NCBI GenBank assembly: GCA_024639165.1
Contig: JAHEIX010000003.1
Coordinates: 124,001-188,000 of the forward strand
DNA length: 64,000 nt
Direction: 5' to 3'
Origin: UBA7446 sp024639165
GTDB lineage: Bacteria; Bacteroidota; Bacteroidia; Flavobacteriales; Flavobacteriaceae
Each line of letters begins with the position of its first letter. Positions within the stretch are counted from its first letter, which is position 1. The notes under the pieces were generated by a model. That model did not search any database. It saw only the letters and a program-made list of their open reading frames with translations, and had not been told where the DNA came from. This document shows positions 7,470 to 16,360 of the stretch, one piece after another. A program made the position numbers and the translations under genes.

Positions 7470-9245
7470 ATGAAAAATATACATTCTACTCCGAAGCATT
7501 TTTGCGCATTTATACTGCTCATTTTTTGTTATACTGGATTCTCTCAAAGCTTGCCCTTTTATTTTGAGGGTGATATTAGTACTTCAGATTTTGTTGATTT
7601 TGATGGAGGTGTCGCTACAGTAACAACAAATCCAAACCCATCTGGAATAAACACAAGCGGAACCGTTGCACAAATCATTAGATCTGATGGTGCCACTTGG
7701 TCAGGTAGTAAAGTTTTGCTTACAGATAATTTAGACTTTTCAGTAAATACTAAGATTTCAATGAAAGTCTATACCGAAGCAGCTGTTGGTACAACTATTA
7801 AACTAAAACTTGAAGGCTCTGGCCCAGCTGTGGATGTTGATGCCGTAACTACGGTTTCAGGAGCGTGGGAAACCCTAGAATGGATTTTTGCTGGTACCGA
7901 AAATAATCTCAATGTAGTAGTATTCATGTTTGATTTTGGAAATGTCGGAGACGGTTCCGTTACCTCTACCTTTTATTTTGATGATGTTGAGCAGGTTTCT
8001 GGGCCCACTGCGCCCCAAGCAACCACCTTGCCTATTGATTTTGAATCGGACATTGTAAACACTGATTTTCTTAATTATAACGGATCTATTGCTTCGGTTA
8101 TTTCAAACCCACAACTTGATGCCAACAATTCTAGTGCTAGGGTTTGTCAAATTGTAAAAGATGGTGGCAGTTATTGGGGTAGTAGTAAAATATTTCTGGA
8201 CAGTGCAATTGATTTGTCTACTTCATGGCATATTTCTATGAAAGTATATACCACTGCACCAATTGGTACAAGAATTAAATTAGAACTTCAAAAAACAGGT
8301 GCTAGCACGAGTTTAGATAAATTGACAACAGTTTCTGGTGCATGGGAAACCATAAGCTGGAATTTTGATGGACAAGCCAATGATTATAATAGCATTCAGT
8401 TTATGTTTGATTTTGGAACGGTAGGAGATGGCACAAGCACCTCTACTTTTCTTTTTGATGATATACAGCAGGTTTCAGGGCCTTCGATACCAGATCCAAT
8501 TCAAGCAAGTCTTCCTATCGACTTTGAAAATAGTGTAGTGACATCTGATTTTACCAATTTTTTTGGCGCACAGACAACGGTCATACCCAATCCGCATGCA
8601 GATGCAAACAACCCCAGCGCTACCGTAGGAAAGTTTCTGAGAAGTGGTGGATCGGGATATATGAGAAGTAAATTAAGACTAACTGACTATATCTCAGATA
8701 TGTCAACTGCAGGAACGCTATCCATGAAAGTATACACCGATGCACCAGTTGGCACCCTCTTGAAGTTTAAATTAGAAAGCAGCCCCCCAGCTCAATTCGG
8801 AAAAGAACAGGATGCACTGACTACTGTTTCTGGCGAATGGGCAACATATACTTGGGATCTTTCAAATGCAGACAATCCGATATATGATATTTTGACTTTG
8901 ATGCTAGGGTATGGGGGTCCAAATGATGCATCGGCCAATGCTACTTTCTTATTTGATGATATTAAAGTCGTGTCGAATTCTTTAAGTACTGATTTTGATG
9001 CGTCTTTTAACACGGCTCACCTTACTGCTTATCCAAACCCAACTAAAAACTTGGTTACGATACACGCAAAAAACACAGTAATCAACAGCATCATAGTTTA
9101 TAATATTGTTGGCAAGGCGGTTATGAGACTCTTTCCTAGCAGCGATTCAGCAACCGTTGATATAGCACATTTGGCAAACGGCATTTACATTGCGAAGATC
9201 CTAACAGCTTCTGGAAAAGGAAATGTCAAACTATTAAAGGAATAA
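7470..9245 (+). CDS. Secreted three-repeat protein with T9SS sorting domain
   Basis: This is a 591-residue exported protein. Residues 1-26 are a signal peptide. Three tandem repeats of about 155 residues follow (28-179, 187-339, 348-503). Each begins with an (Y/D)FE motif and contains SMKVYT, TTVSG(A/E)W and F(Y/L)FDD blocks. The beta-sandwich-like pattern resembles non-catalytic carbohydrate-binding modules, but I cannot name a family. Residues about 518-591 form a type A T9SS sorting domain (YPNPTKN, then VYNIVGK and LANGIYIAKI), so the protein should cross the outer membrane and be released or anchored there. No catalytic domain is present. A polysaccharide-binding or adhesive role is inference. 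The gene is monocistronic, with 235 A/T-rich bases upstream. Confidence 0.85.
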   Translation: MKNIHSTPKHFCAFILLIFCYTGFSQSLPFYFEGDISTSDFVDFDGGVATVTTNPNPSGINTSGTVAQIIRSDGATWSGSKVLLTDNLDFSVNTKISMKVYTEAAVGTTIKLKLEGSGPAVDVDAVTTVSGAWETLEWIFAGTENNLNVVVFMFDFGNVGDGSVTSTFYFDDVEQVSGPTAPQATTLPIDFESDIVNTDFLNYNGSIASVISNPQLDANNSSARVCQIVKDGGSYWGSSKIFLDSAIDLSTSWHISMKVYTTAPIGTRIKLELQKTGASTSLDKLTTVSGAWETISWNFDGQANDYNSIQFMFDFGTVGDGTSTSTFLFDDIQQVSGPSIPDPIQASLPIDFENSVVTSDFTNFFGAQTTVIPNPHADANNPSATVGKFLRSGGSGYMRSKLRLTDYISDMSTAGTLSMKVYTDAPVGTLLKFKLESSPPAQFGKEQDALTTVSGEWATYTWDLSNADNPIYDILTLMLGYGGPNDASANATFLFDDIKVVSNSLSTDFDASFNTAHLTAYPNPTKNLVTIHAKNTVINSIIVYNIVGKAVMRLFPSSDSATVDIAHLANGIYIAKILTASGKGNVKLLKE

Positions 9246-9310
9246 ACAAGGGTAGCGCAATCCATTTAACTAGAATGTCTGCGCGCACATTTTAACGATC
9301 AATAGAATCC

Positions 9311-10594
9311 TTAAAATTGCTTGTCAAATTTCTCTTGAATTTTGTCTAAGGCCAAGTTCCCAAGACTTCCAATATGGGTATGCGCTACTTTTTGAGGCGC
9401 TTTAAATGTGCCTTCCTCTACCTGTAGACCAACCTGCTTGTAGGCATCTCTAAAGGGAACCCCCTGCTGCACCAATTCGTTAAGTGCGTCAACCGTAAAG
9501 GCATAGGTGTATTTGGCGTCCGTCATGATTTCTTTACGTACGCGTACCTCTTGAATGGTGCTGTTTAATATTGTTAAGCAGTCTTTAAGCTCGTCGATGC
9601 TTTCGAGCATCTTTCCTTTAAACAGTTGCATTTCCCTGTGATAACCACTTGGAAGGTTTTGCCCCAACAAAGCAAAGTCATTGCCAAGCCCTTGAATCAG
9701 GGCGCATTTGCCTCGGATAAGCTCAAAAATATCCGGATTCTTTTTGTGTGGCATAATACTAGACCCTGTAGTAAGATGGTCAGGGAATGAAAGGAAATCA
9801 AAGTTTTGACTCATGTACACACATACATCCATAGAAAATCTACCAAGTGTTGCAGCAAGAGATCCCATTGCATTGGCAGTAATACGTTCTGTTTTTCCTC
9901 TGCCCATTTGTGCGGCAACAGCATTTACTTTAAGTGCACCAAAACCTAGAGCTTCGGTCGTAAAGGCACGATCAATAGGGAAGGAACTGCCATAGCCCGC
10001 GGCACTGCCCAAGGGGTTTTGGTCACAGATGTTATGTGCGGCATTTAGCAACACTACATCATCCACCAAGGCTTCGGCATAAGCTGAAAACCACAAGCCA
10101 AAGGAAGAAGGCATGGCTACTTGTAAATGGGTATAGCCAGGAAGTAATACATCTTTATGTGTTTCTGCCAGCCCCATCCATGTAGCAAACAAATCTTTTG
10201 TCAGCTCTTTAATATCGCTAAGTTCGTCTTTGAGTAAGAGTTGCATGGCTGTCAACACTTGATCATTTCTAGAACGGGCGGTATGTATTTTTTTACCTAC
10301 ATCACCCAATCGCTCCGTGAGCAAAAACTCAATTTTAGAGTGTATGTCTTCAAAATCATCTTCAATGACAAAGTCATCTTGGGTTACCAAGGTCATGATA
10401 TTGTCCAATTCATCACATAGCTGATTGGCTTCTGTATCTGTGAGCAGTCCAACGCTTGCCAACATTTGTGTATGTGCTTTAGAGGCCAATACATCATAGG
10501 GTGCTAGGCGTACGTCCCACAATCGGTCGTCACCCACGGTGAATCGGTCAACTTGTTTGGTAACGCTTGTCTTTTTTTTCTGCCAAAGCTTCAT
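9311..10594 (-). CDS. argH: Argininosuccinate lyase
   Basis: Last enzyme of arginine synthesis: it splits argininosuccinate into arginine and fumarate. The fumarase/ASL superfamily signature is present as GSSIMPHKKNPDIFE, and the N-terminal TARSRNDQV motif contributes substrate-binding residues. At 427 residues it is slightly shorter than E. coli ArgH (about 457). It is cytoplasmic and tetrameric in the family. It is the last gene of the arginine operon, and its ATG overlaps the argE stop codon by 4 bases. Confidence 0.96.
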   Translation of the reverse strand: MKLWQKKKTSVTKQVDRFTVGDDRLWDVRLAPYDVLASKAHTQMLASVGLLTDTEANQLCDELDNIMTLVTQDDFVIEDDFEDIHSKIEFLLTERLGDVGKKIHTARSRNDQVLTAMQLLLKDELSDIKELTKDLFATWMGLAETHKDVLLPGYTHLQVAMPSSFGLWFSAYAEALVDDVVLLNAAHNICDQNPLGSAAGYGSSFPIDRAFTTEALGFGALKVNAVAAQMGRGKTERITANAMGSLAATLGRFSMDVCVYMSQNFDFLSFPDHLTTGSSIMPHKKNPDIFELIRGKCALIQGLGNDFALLGQNLPSGYHREMQLFKGKMLESIDELKDCLTILNSTIQEVRVRKEIMTDAKYTYAFTVDALNELVQQGVPFRDAYKQVGLQVEEGTFKAPQKVAHTHIGSLGNLALDKIQEKFDKQF

Positions 10595-11652
10595 AGTGCT
10601 TGTTTTAATATGGAAATATACAGCGGTATTGCCTCTTCAATCTCTTTTACGTAAATAAATTCATTTGCTGTATGCGAACGTAGCGAATCGCCAGGACCTA
10701 GTTTCAAGGAGTTACATGTAAGTGCTGCTTGATCGGATAGCGTGGGGGAGCCATAGGTATTTCTTCCTGCAGCAATACCAGCTTGTACTAATGCATGGTC
10801 CATGGGAATGGAAGAAGAACCCAATCTAAGCGAGCGTGCCTTTATATCACAGGGGGCTTGCTCAAGGATTTGCTCAATCTCATCATTGGTATACAAATCA
10901 TTTACGCGTACGTCAATCACCAAGTGCACATCTGCAGGAACGGCGTTGTGCTGCTTTCCAGCACTTACTTGAGTAACCGTAAGTTTTACTGGGCCAAGGG
11001 CATCGGAAACACGATCAAACGTTAGTTGTTGAAACCAATTAATCACCTCACCAATTTTATAAATGGGATTATCTAGGTTTGGATGTGCTGCATGACTTGC
11101 AGTTCCTGAAATGGTCGCGTCAAATACCACCAAGCCCTTTTCTGCTACCGCCAGATGCATCTGTGTGGGTTCGCCCACGATGGCAGTGTCTATGGCAGGT
11201 AGGGTTTTTAATAAGCTGTTCAGGCCATAATCTCCTGAAGTTTCTTCTTCTGCAGTAGCGGCAACAACTATGTTATACGCCATGTCCTCTTGATTGTAGA
11301 AATACACAAAGGTGGTCAATAGGCAAACCAAGGCACCTCCCGCATCATTGCTACCAAGACCAAATAATTTGCCATTTTCAATGGCGGCTTTGTATGGGTC
11401 GCGGGTGTAGCCGCTGTTGGGCAATACAGTATCGTGATGGGAGTTAAGCAACAGATAAGGTTTTGATGGATCTTCGTGCTTGTTTATGGCATAAACATTA
11501 TTGTCTTGTTGGAGACAGTTGACCCCGTGCTTTTCTAACCAGTTCTTAATGATGGCAGCCGTTTGATCTTCCTCGCTAGATAACGATGGCGTGTTTATGA
11601 GGTTTTGAAGCAATTCAATAGCTTCTTGTTGTAATTCTTCGATTTGACTCAT
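10591..11652 (-). CDS. argE: M20-family N-acyl-citrulline/ornithine deacylase
   Basis: Zinc-dependent M20 peptidase-like deacylase of 353 residues. Metal and catalytic residues are visible in NSHHDTV (His and Asp), SNDAGGA (Asp) and AEEETSG (the catalytic Glu pair), with a dimerisation insert in the middle. In Bacteroidota using the argF' route, the deacylase acts after carbamoylation, so the likely substrate is N-acyl-citrulline (acetyl or succinyl), giving citrulline for ArgG. That substrate is inferred from the neighbours, and acetylornithine deacetylase activity is the alternative. It overlaps argB and argH by 4 bases on each side. Confidence 0.88.
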   Translation of the reverse strand: MSQIEELQQEAIELLQNLINTPSLSSEEDQTAAIIKNWLEKHGVNCLQQDNNVYAINKHEDPSKPYLLLNSHHDTVLPNSGYTRDPYKAAIENGKLFGLGSNDAGGALVCLLTTFVYFYNQEDMAYNIVVAATAEEETSGDYGLNSLLKTLPAIDTAIVGEPTQMHLAVAEKGLVVFDATISGTASHAAHPNLDNPIYKIGEVINWFQQLTFDRVSDALGPVKLTVTQVSAGKQHNAVPADVHLVIDVRVNDLYTNDEIEQILEQAPCDIKARSLRLGSSSIPMDHALVQAGIAAGRNTYGSPTLSDQAALTCNSLKLGPGDSLRSHTANEFIYVKEIEEAIPLYISILKQAL

Positions 11653-12425
11653 ATCAAAGTGGTTTTGGGTGCATTAGCATCTAAAAGGGCAGCAACATTG
11701 CTGATGATCACTTCTTTAACGCCGTTATTCAAGGCGTCAAAGCCGTTGTGCAATTTGGGTACCATCCCTTGATGGATAATTCCCGCTTTTGTATAATTTT
11801 CGGTTTCTTCTTTGGTTAGGCGACTAATAACATCCTCAGGTTTGTTGATGTCTGTAAGTACGCCAGCGTGTTCAAAGCAATAAAATAATGTGACATCATA
11901 TGCCTTACTCATGGCAACAGCTACTTGGGCAGCTATGGTATCTGCATTGGTGTTGAGCAGTTGCCCGTTTTTGTCGTGCGTAATGGCACAAAGTACTGGT
12001 ACAAAGTCTTGCGTCGTCAAGGAGGAAAATACGGCTGTATTTACTTGTGTGATATCACCAGCGAAGCCATAATCAATGTCAAGTACTGGTCTTTTTACTG
12101 CTTCAATGCAGTTACCGTCTGCACCCGTCAGCCCAACTGCATTCACGCCCTGTTTTTGCAGCTGAGATACAATTTTTTTGTTTGACAATCCTGCATAGCT
12201 CATGACAGCTACTTCAAGCATAGCTGCATCTGTAATGCGTCTGCCATCTACCATTTTGGGTGATATGCCCAATTGTTTGGCGAGTGCCGTTGCATGTCTG
12301 CCACCCCCGTGTACCAAAAGCTTGGCTCCTTTCAAGCCTGCAAAAGCTGTAAGCACTTCTTGAAGCGCAATTGCGTCATTTACCAAATGTCCTCCAACCT
12401 TTAGGATGTGTAGCGCAGTTTTCAC
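11649..12425 (-). CDS. argB: N-acylglutamate kinase
   Basis: Phosphorylates the gamma-carboxyl of N-acetyl- or N-succinylglutamate using ATP. This is an amino-acid-kinase fold with ILKVGGHLV at the N-terminus (phosphate-binding Lys and Gly-Gly), LLVHGGGRHAT for the substrate and a TNADTIAA segment near the ATP site. I start the gene at GTG 12425, which shares GTGA with the argF' stop codon and gives 258 residues, the normal length. A longer open frame reaching to 12605 only reads through argF' in another frame. The protein lacks the N-terminal helix of arginine-inhibited kinases, so feedback control at this step looks unlikely (inference). Confidence 0.94.
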   Translation of the reverse strand: MKTALHILKVGGHLVNDAIALQEVLTAFAGLKGAKLLVHGGGRHATALAKQLGISPKMVDGRRITDAAMLEVAVMSYAGLSNKKIVSQLQKQGVNAVGLTGADGNCIEAVKRPVLDIDYGFAGDITQVNTAVFSSLTTQDFVPVLCAITHDKNGQLLNTNADTIAAQVAVAMSKAYDVTLFYCFEHAGVLTDINKPEDVISRLTKEETENYTKAGIIHQGMVPKLHNGFDALNNGVKEVIISNVAALLDANAPKTTLI

Positions 12426-13363
12426 GATAGCAATGTTTTTAATACTGCAGCTGCAGCAAAAGTCCTGTTGTTGGCCTGTTCGATTACTTTGGAATGGGTA
12501 CTGTCTAATACACCATCTGACACCACCACATTTCGTCGTATAGGAAGGCAATGCATAAAGGCAGCATTGTTGGTTTGTTCCATTTTTTCGGGTGTTAACA
12601 TCCACTTATTATCCGTTCTTAGAATTTGTCCGTAGCTGTCATAAGAACTCCAGTTTTTGGCATACACTACGTCTGCTCCTTTAAGCGCCTCTGCCTGGTT
12701 GTGTACCACTGTAACCCCTTTGGTAATTCTTGGATCTAGGTCATACCCTTTAGGGTTGGCAATAACAAAGTCTGCATCTACATGCCCCATCATTCTCGTA
12801 AACGAATTTCCAACTGCGTGGGGCAAAGCCTTTGGGTGTGGCGCCCAAGTCAGTACCACTTTTGGTTTTTTTGGCAATGCCAGTTCTGTTAGCGTCAATG
12901 CATCTGCCAAAGCCTGTAGGGGGTGTGCCGTAGCACTTTCCATGTTTAGGATGGGAACGCTCGCATATTTGATAAACTTCTGAAGCACTTGTTCAGATTC
13001 ATCTTTTTCTTTGTCGGTAAGTGTGGCAAAAGCCCGAATGCCTACTACATCACAGTATTGTGAAACAACCTGAGCAGCTTCTTTTACGTGTTCGGATCGC
13101 AGCCCTTCCATAATGGTTTGGTCTTCATATTCAATGGCCCATGCTTCATTGCTGAAATTCATTACCATGACATCCATGCCTAATAAACGGCCCGCTTTCT
13201 GGGTGCTCAATCGCGTTCGCAAGCTCGGGTTAAAAAATAATAATCCAAGCGTTTTGCGTTTGCCTATTTCTTCAAATTGATAGGGATTAGCCTTGATGTC
13301 CTTGGCCAATTGCACTTGTGCATCAAAGTTTGATAAATCGTCAAGCGTTAAAAATTGTTTCAT
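12422..13363 (-). CDS. argF': N-acylornithine carbamoyltransferase (ArgF' type)
   Basis: Transfers the carbamoyl group from carbamoyl phosphate to an N-acylated ornithine. The carbamoyl-phosphate loop SLRTRLST is at residues 47-54. The C-terminal HCLPIRRN motif contains HCLP as in all transcarbamylases, but the protein aligns with the Bacteroides succinylornithine enzyme, not with ordinary OTCase. Length is 313 residues. The residue that separates acetyl- from succinyl-specific enzymes (Pro90 in B. fragilis, Glu92 in Xanthomonas) is Ser90 here, in the GLRSEH segment. From memory, published mutagenesis found small residues there compatible with succinyl specificity, so succinylornithine is favoured but not proven. 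It is separated from argD by 86 bases and overlaps argB by 4. Confidence 0.92.
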   Translation of the reverse strand: MKQFLTLDDLSNFDAQVQLAKDIKANPYQFEEIGKRKTLGLLFFNPSLRTRLSTQKAGRLLGMDVMVMNFSNEAWAIEYEDQTIMEGLRSEHVKEAAQVVSQYCDVVGIRAFATLTDKEKDESEQVLQKFIKYASVPILNMESATAHPLQALADALTLTELALPKKPKVVLTWAPHPKALPHAVGNSFTRMMGHVDADFVIANPKGYDLDPRITKGVTVVHNQAEALKGADVVYAKNWSSYDSYGQILRTDNKWMLTPEKMEQTNNAAFMHCLPIRRNVVVSDGVLDSTHSKVIEQANNRTFAAAAVLKTLLS

Positions 13364-13449
13364 CTATTTAAAATTTCGCAAACCACTCAGTGTTGATCTA
13401 ACATTTACGTGTGGGAATTGCTGTTTTTGTCAAATGCCCATTTTAGGCG

Positions 13450-14574
13450 TTATAATGCTTTTTCTAAGACAGTAAAAAACTGATCAAGGTGTTTTTGCTG
13501 CACGGTTAATGGGGGTAAAATCCGCAATAGTCTCTTGTTGCTGCTACCTCCGGTAAATATGCGATGCTCGTATATTAGTTTCTTGCGTAGTTCACCTACT
13601 TCAAAGTCAAACTCCAATCCGAGCATAAGTCCACGTCCTTTTACTTTTTTTACACTGGGTATGCTTTCAGCTCTTTTGATAAAAGCTTCGCCTAACGCAG
13701 TGGCGTGATCCATTAATTTTTTCTTTTTTAATACTTCCAATACGGCCAAGCTCGCCTGACAGGCAAGGTGGTTACCGCCAAAAGTAGTACCCAGCATCCC
13801 ATACCATGGTTTGATATTGGGGTGTGCCAAAATACCTCCAACTGGAAACCCGTTGCCCATGCCTTTTGCCATCGATATAATATCGGGTGTAATGCCGTAG
13901 TGTTGAAAGGCAAAGAATTTTCCGGAGCGTCCAAAACCAGATTGCACCTCATCTACTATAAGACAGGTGTCGTTTTCACGACAACTTTTTTCCACCTGTT
14001 TCATGAATTTTTCAGTGGGCATATCCAAACCGCCAACCCCTTGAATTGCTTCAATAATTACGGCACATACATCGCCTTTTGATAAGGTTTCTGACAATCC
14101 TTTTTCATCGCCAAAATCAAGAAAAACCACCTCTTGCTGTGCATTAAGCGGAGCAATAATCTTGGGGGTGTCAGTTGCAGCAACCGCAGCGCTAGTTCTG
14201 CCGTGAAAGGCATTTTTAAAGGCAACTATTTTTGATTTACCTGTATGAAAAGAGGCAAGTTTGAGTGCGTTTTCGTTGGCTTCGGCTCCCGAACTACACA
14301 TAAACATTTGATAGCCATCACATCCTGACTGTGCTTCAATTTCATCTGCCAGTTGGTTTTGTAAGGGGTTTTGAATGGCATTGGAATAAAAACCAATACG
14401 TGATATTTGTTTTTTGAGCCTGCGATTGTATACGGGGTTTTGATGTCCAATACTGATTACTGCATGACCTCCATATAAGTCTAGATACTTCTTCCTATCT
14501 GCCCCATAGACATAAACCCCTTTGGCTTTAACGGGTGTCACTTCATAAAGAGGGTATACATCAAATAATGGCAT
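13450..14574 (-). CDS. argD: Acetyl/succinylornithine aminotransferase
   Basis: Class-III PLP aminotransferase of 374 residues that converts N-acyl-glutamate semialdehyde to N-acyl-ornithine with glutamate as donor. The PLP lysine is Lys237 in SMAKGMGNGFPVGG, the PLP-ring Asp is in LIVDEVQSGFGRSG, and the phosphate-binding CSSGAEANE lies near residue 95. The length is slightly short for the family (about 390-405) but no motif is missing. It lies 2 bases downstream of proC in the operon. The 86-base gap before argF' carries no convincing terminator or promoter. Confidence 0.94.
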   Translation of the reverse strand: MPLFDVYPLYEVTPVKAKGVYVYGADRKKYLDLYGGHAVISIGHQNPVYNRRLKKQISRIGFYSNAIQNPLQNQLADEIEAQSGCDGYQMFMCSSGAEANENALKLASFHTGKSKIVAFKNAFHGRTSAAVAATDTPKIIAPLNAQQEVVFLDFGDEKGLSETLSKGDVCAVIIEAIQGVGGLDMPTEKFMKQVEKSCRENDTCLIVDEVQSGFGRSGKFFAFQHYGITPDIISMAKGMGNGFPVGGILAHPNIKPWYGMLGTTFGGNHLACQASLAVLEVLKKKKLMDHATALGEAFIKRAESIPSVKKVKGRGLMLGLEFDFEVGELRKKLIYEHRIFTGGSSNKRLLRILPPLTVQQKHLDQFFTVLEKAL

Positions 14575-14576
14575 AA

Positions 14577-15371
14577 CTAGTCTTGTGCTATTTCGTTAAT
14601 TTTTTTGAATGAAGATACAATTCCTTGTATCAGCGATGAACTCAAGCCTTGGTGTTCCATTTCGTTCAAACCCTCAATAGTACATCCTCTAGGCGTGGTT
14701 ACTTTGTCAATTTCTTCTTCCGGATGCGCACCTGTTTCAATAAGTAGAGATGCTGCGCCCATGGCTGTATGCATAGACATTTTCATGGCTTCGTTGGCAT
14801 CAAATCCAAGTTGCACACCTCCTTGTGTAGTGGCACGAATCAATCGCATCCAAAAAGCAATTCCAGAAGCACAAATCACAGTTGCTGCACGCATATGCTG
14901 TTCTTCTATCACGATACTTGTTCCCAAGCCGTTGAAAATGGCTTCGGCTATTGGTAAGCGTTCTGCACCTTTTTTATTGGCACAAAGGCAGGTCATGGAT
15001 TTGCCAACAGAAATAGCTGTGTTGGGCATAGACCTAATCATGAACACATCTGTACCCAAAGTTTCCTCCATTTTAGCTAATGAAAAGCCCGTTACCGTAG
15101 AAATAAGCACATGGTTTTCGTGTAACAAATCTTTGATTTCTTCTAACAACCCAACCAATTGTCTTGGTTGTACTGCAAGGATGATGATATCCGATTCTTG
15201 TACGGCTTTTTTGTTGTCAGCTGTCACATGCGTATTGGCGTATTCTTTCCAAGATGCGATGTTCTCAACGGATCTACGTGTCAAATAAAGCTGTGTTAGA
15301 CTGTTGTTTGTGATAAGCCCTCGTCCAATGCTTAGTCCTAGATTTCCGGCTCCTAAAATGGCTATTTTCAT
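14577..15371 (-). CDS. proC: Pyrroline-5-carboxylate reductase
   Basis: Reduces 1-pyrroline-5-carboxylate to proline with NAD(P)H. The N-terminal ILGAGNLGLSIGRGL is the Rossmann dinucleotide motif, AVQPRQL follows, and the C-terminal ProC signature is present (QGGVQLGFDANEA then TTPRGCTIEGLNEME). The length of 264 residues is typical. It is unusual in sitting inside the arginine operon, 2 bases from both argC and argD. Since P5C is also reached from ornithine, cotranscription may link proline and arginine pools. No proA or proB is in the window. Confidence 0.93.
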   Translation of the reverse strand: MKIAILGAGNLGLSIGRGLITNNSLTQLYLTRRSVENIASWKEYANTHVTADNKKAVQESDIIILAVQPRQLVGLLEEIKDLLHENHVLISTVTGFSLAKMEETLGTDVFMIRSMPNTAISVGKSMTCLCANKKGAERLPIAEAIFNGLGTSIVIEEQHMRAATVICASGIAFWMRLIRATTQGGVQLGFDANEAMKMSMHTAMGAASLLIETGAHPEEEIDKVTTPRGCTIEGLNEMEHQGLSSSLIQGIVSSFKKINEIAQD

Positions 15372-15373
15372 AA

Positions 15374-16360
15374 TTAAAAAGAAGTTGATTTTAAATGTAA
15401 TCCTGTTGTTTGTTCTAACCCGAACATAAGGTTCATGTTTTCTATGGCCTGACCCGATGCCCCTTTTAATAAGTTATCAATAATACTGGTGACCAATAGT
15501 TGCCCTTCGTGTATGTGCAAGTGGACCATACACCTGTTGGTGTTTACCACTTGCTTGAGCGCCAAGGGCGCATGGCTAACAAACGTAAATGGGCAGTCGC
15601 TGTAGTAATCCTCAAAGATGGCATAGGCATCTTCCAAACTTCCGCTAAATGAGGTGTAGGCTGTAGCAAATATTCCTCTGGTAAAGTTTCCTCTAATGGG
15701 AAGAAAATGCAATTTGGCAGCACTACCTTGAGCTTGCGCAATGGTTTCGCCTATTTCGCCCAAGTGCTGATGTACAAAGGGTTTATAGTAAGAGATATTA
15801 TTGTTTCTCCAGCTAAAATGACTGGTGGCAGATGGAACAGCACCAGCTCCAGTACTCCCCGTGATTGCATTTATATGCACGTCTTGGGTTAGTTTTTTTG
15901 CTGCTGCTAGAGGGGCCAACGCCAATTGAATGGCTGTGGCAAAACAACCTGGATTAGCAATAGCTTGTGCCGATTTTATTTGTTCTTTATTTACCTCTGT
16001 AAGCCCATACACATAAGAACGACCCATAAAATCTCTATCGTCTTTACGTCTAAAATCATTACTTAAATCAATGATTTTGGTGTTGTCATTTACTACGTTG
16101 TCGTGTAAAAAGGCAGCTGAATTGCCATGCCCAAGGCATAGAAACAAAACGTCTACTTCTTGATTGAGTTCGGAAGAGAAGGGCATGTCCAGAATTCCCA
16201 TTAAATCTGTATGGGTGTCAGAAACGGCTTTTCCTGCTCTTGTAGTGCTGTATATAAAATCGATGTTTGTGTTGGGGTGCAACACCAACAACCGCAAGAG
16301 TTCGCCTCCTGTATATCCTGCGCCGCCTACAACGCCTACGCTAATGTTATTTGTTGACAT
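15374..16360 (-). CDS. argC: N-acyl-gamma-glutamyl-phosphate reductase
   Basis: NADPH-dependent reductase that makes N-acylglutamate semialdehyde from the acyl phosphate. The Rossmann motif GVVGGAGYTGGELLRLL lies at residues 9-25 and the catalytic Cys139 in ANPGCFATA. I start at ATG 16360 (Met-Ser-Thr-Asn-Asn), giving 328 residues. An open frame extends to 16525 but only across the end of argG in another frame, and the Rossmann motif begins right after the chosen Met. The start overlaps argG by 14 bases, which supports coupled translation. Confidence 0.95.
   Translation of the reverse strand: MSTNNISVGVVGGAGYTGGELLRLLVLHPNTNIDFIYSTTRAGKAVSDTHTDLMGILDMPFSSELNQEVDVLFLCLGHGNSAAFLHDNVVNDNTKIIDLSNDFRRKDDRDFMGRSYVYGLTEVNKEQIKSAQAIANPGCFATAIQLALAPLAAAKKLTQDVHINAITGSTGAGAVPSATSHFSWRNNNISYYKPFVHQHLGEIGETIAQAQGSAAKLHFLPIRGNFTRGIFATAYTSFSGSLEDAYAIFEDYYSDCPFTFVSHAPLALKQVVNTNRCMVHLHIHEGQLLVTSIIDNLLKGASGQAIENMNLMFGLEQTTGLHLKSTSF

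Noticed and set aside
12426..12605. N-terminal extension of argB
   Set aside because: It only reads argF' in another frame and is rich in unconserved Cys/Gln; the GTG at 12425 gives normal kinase length.
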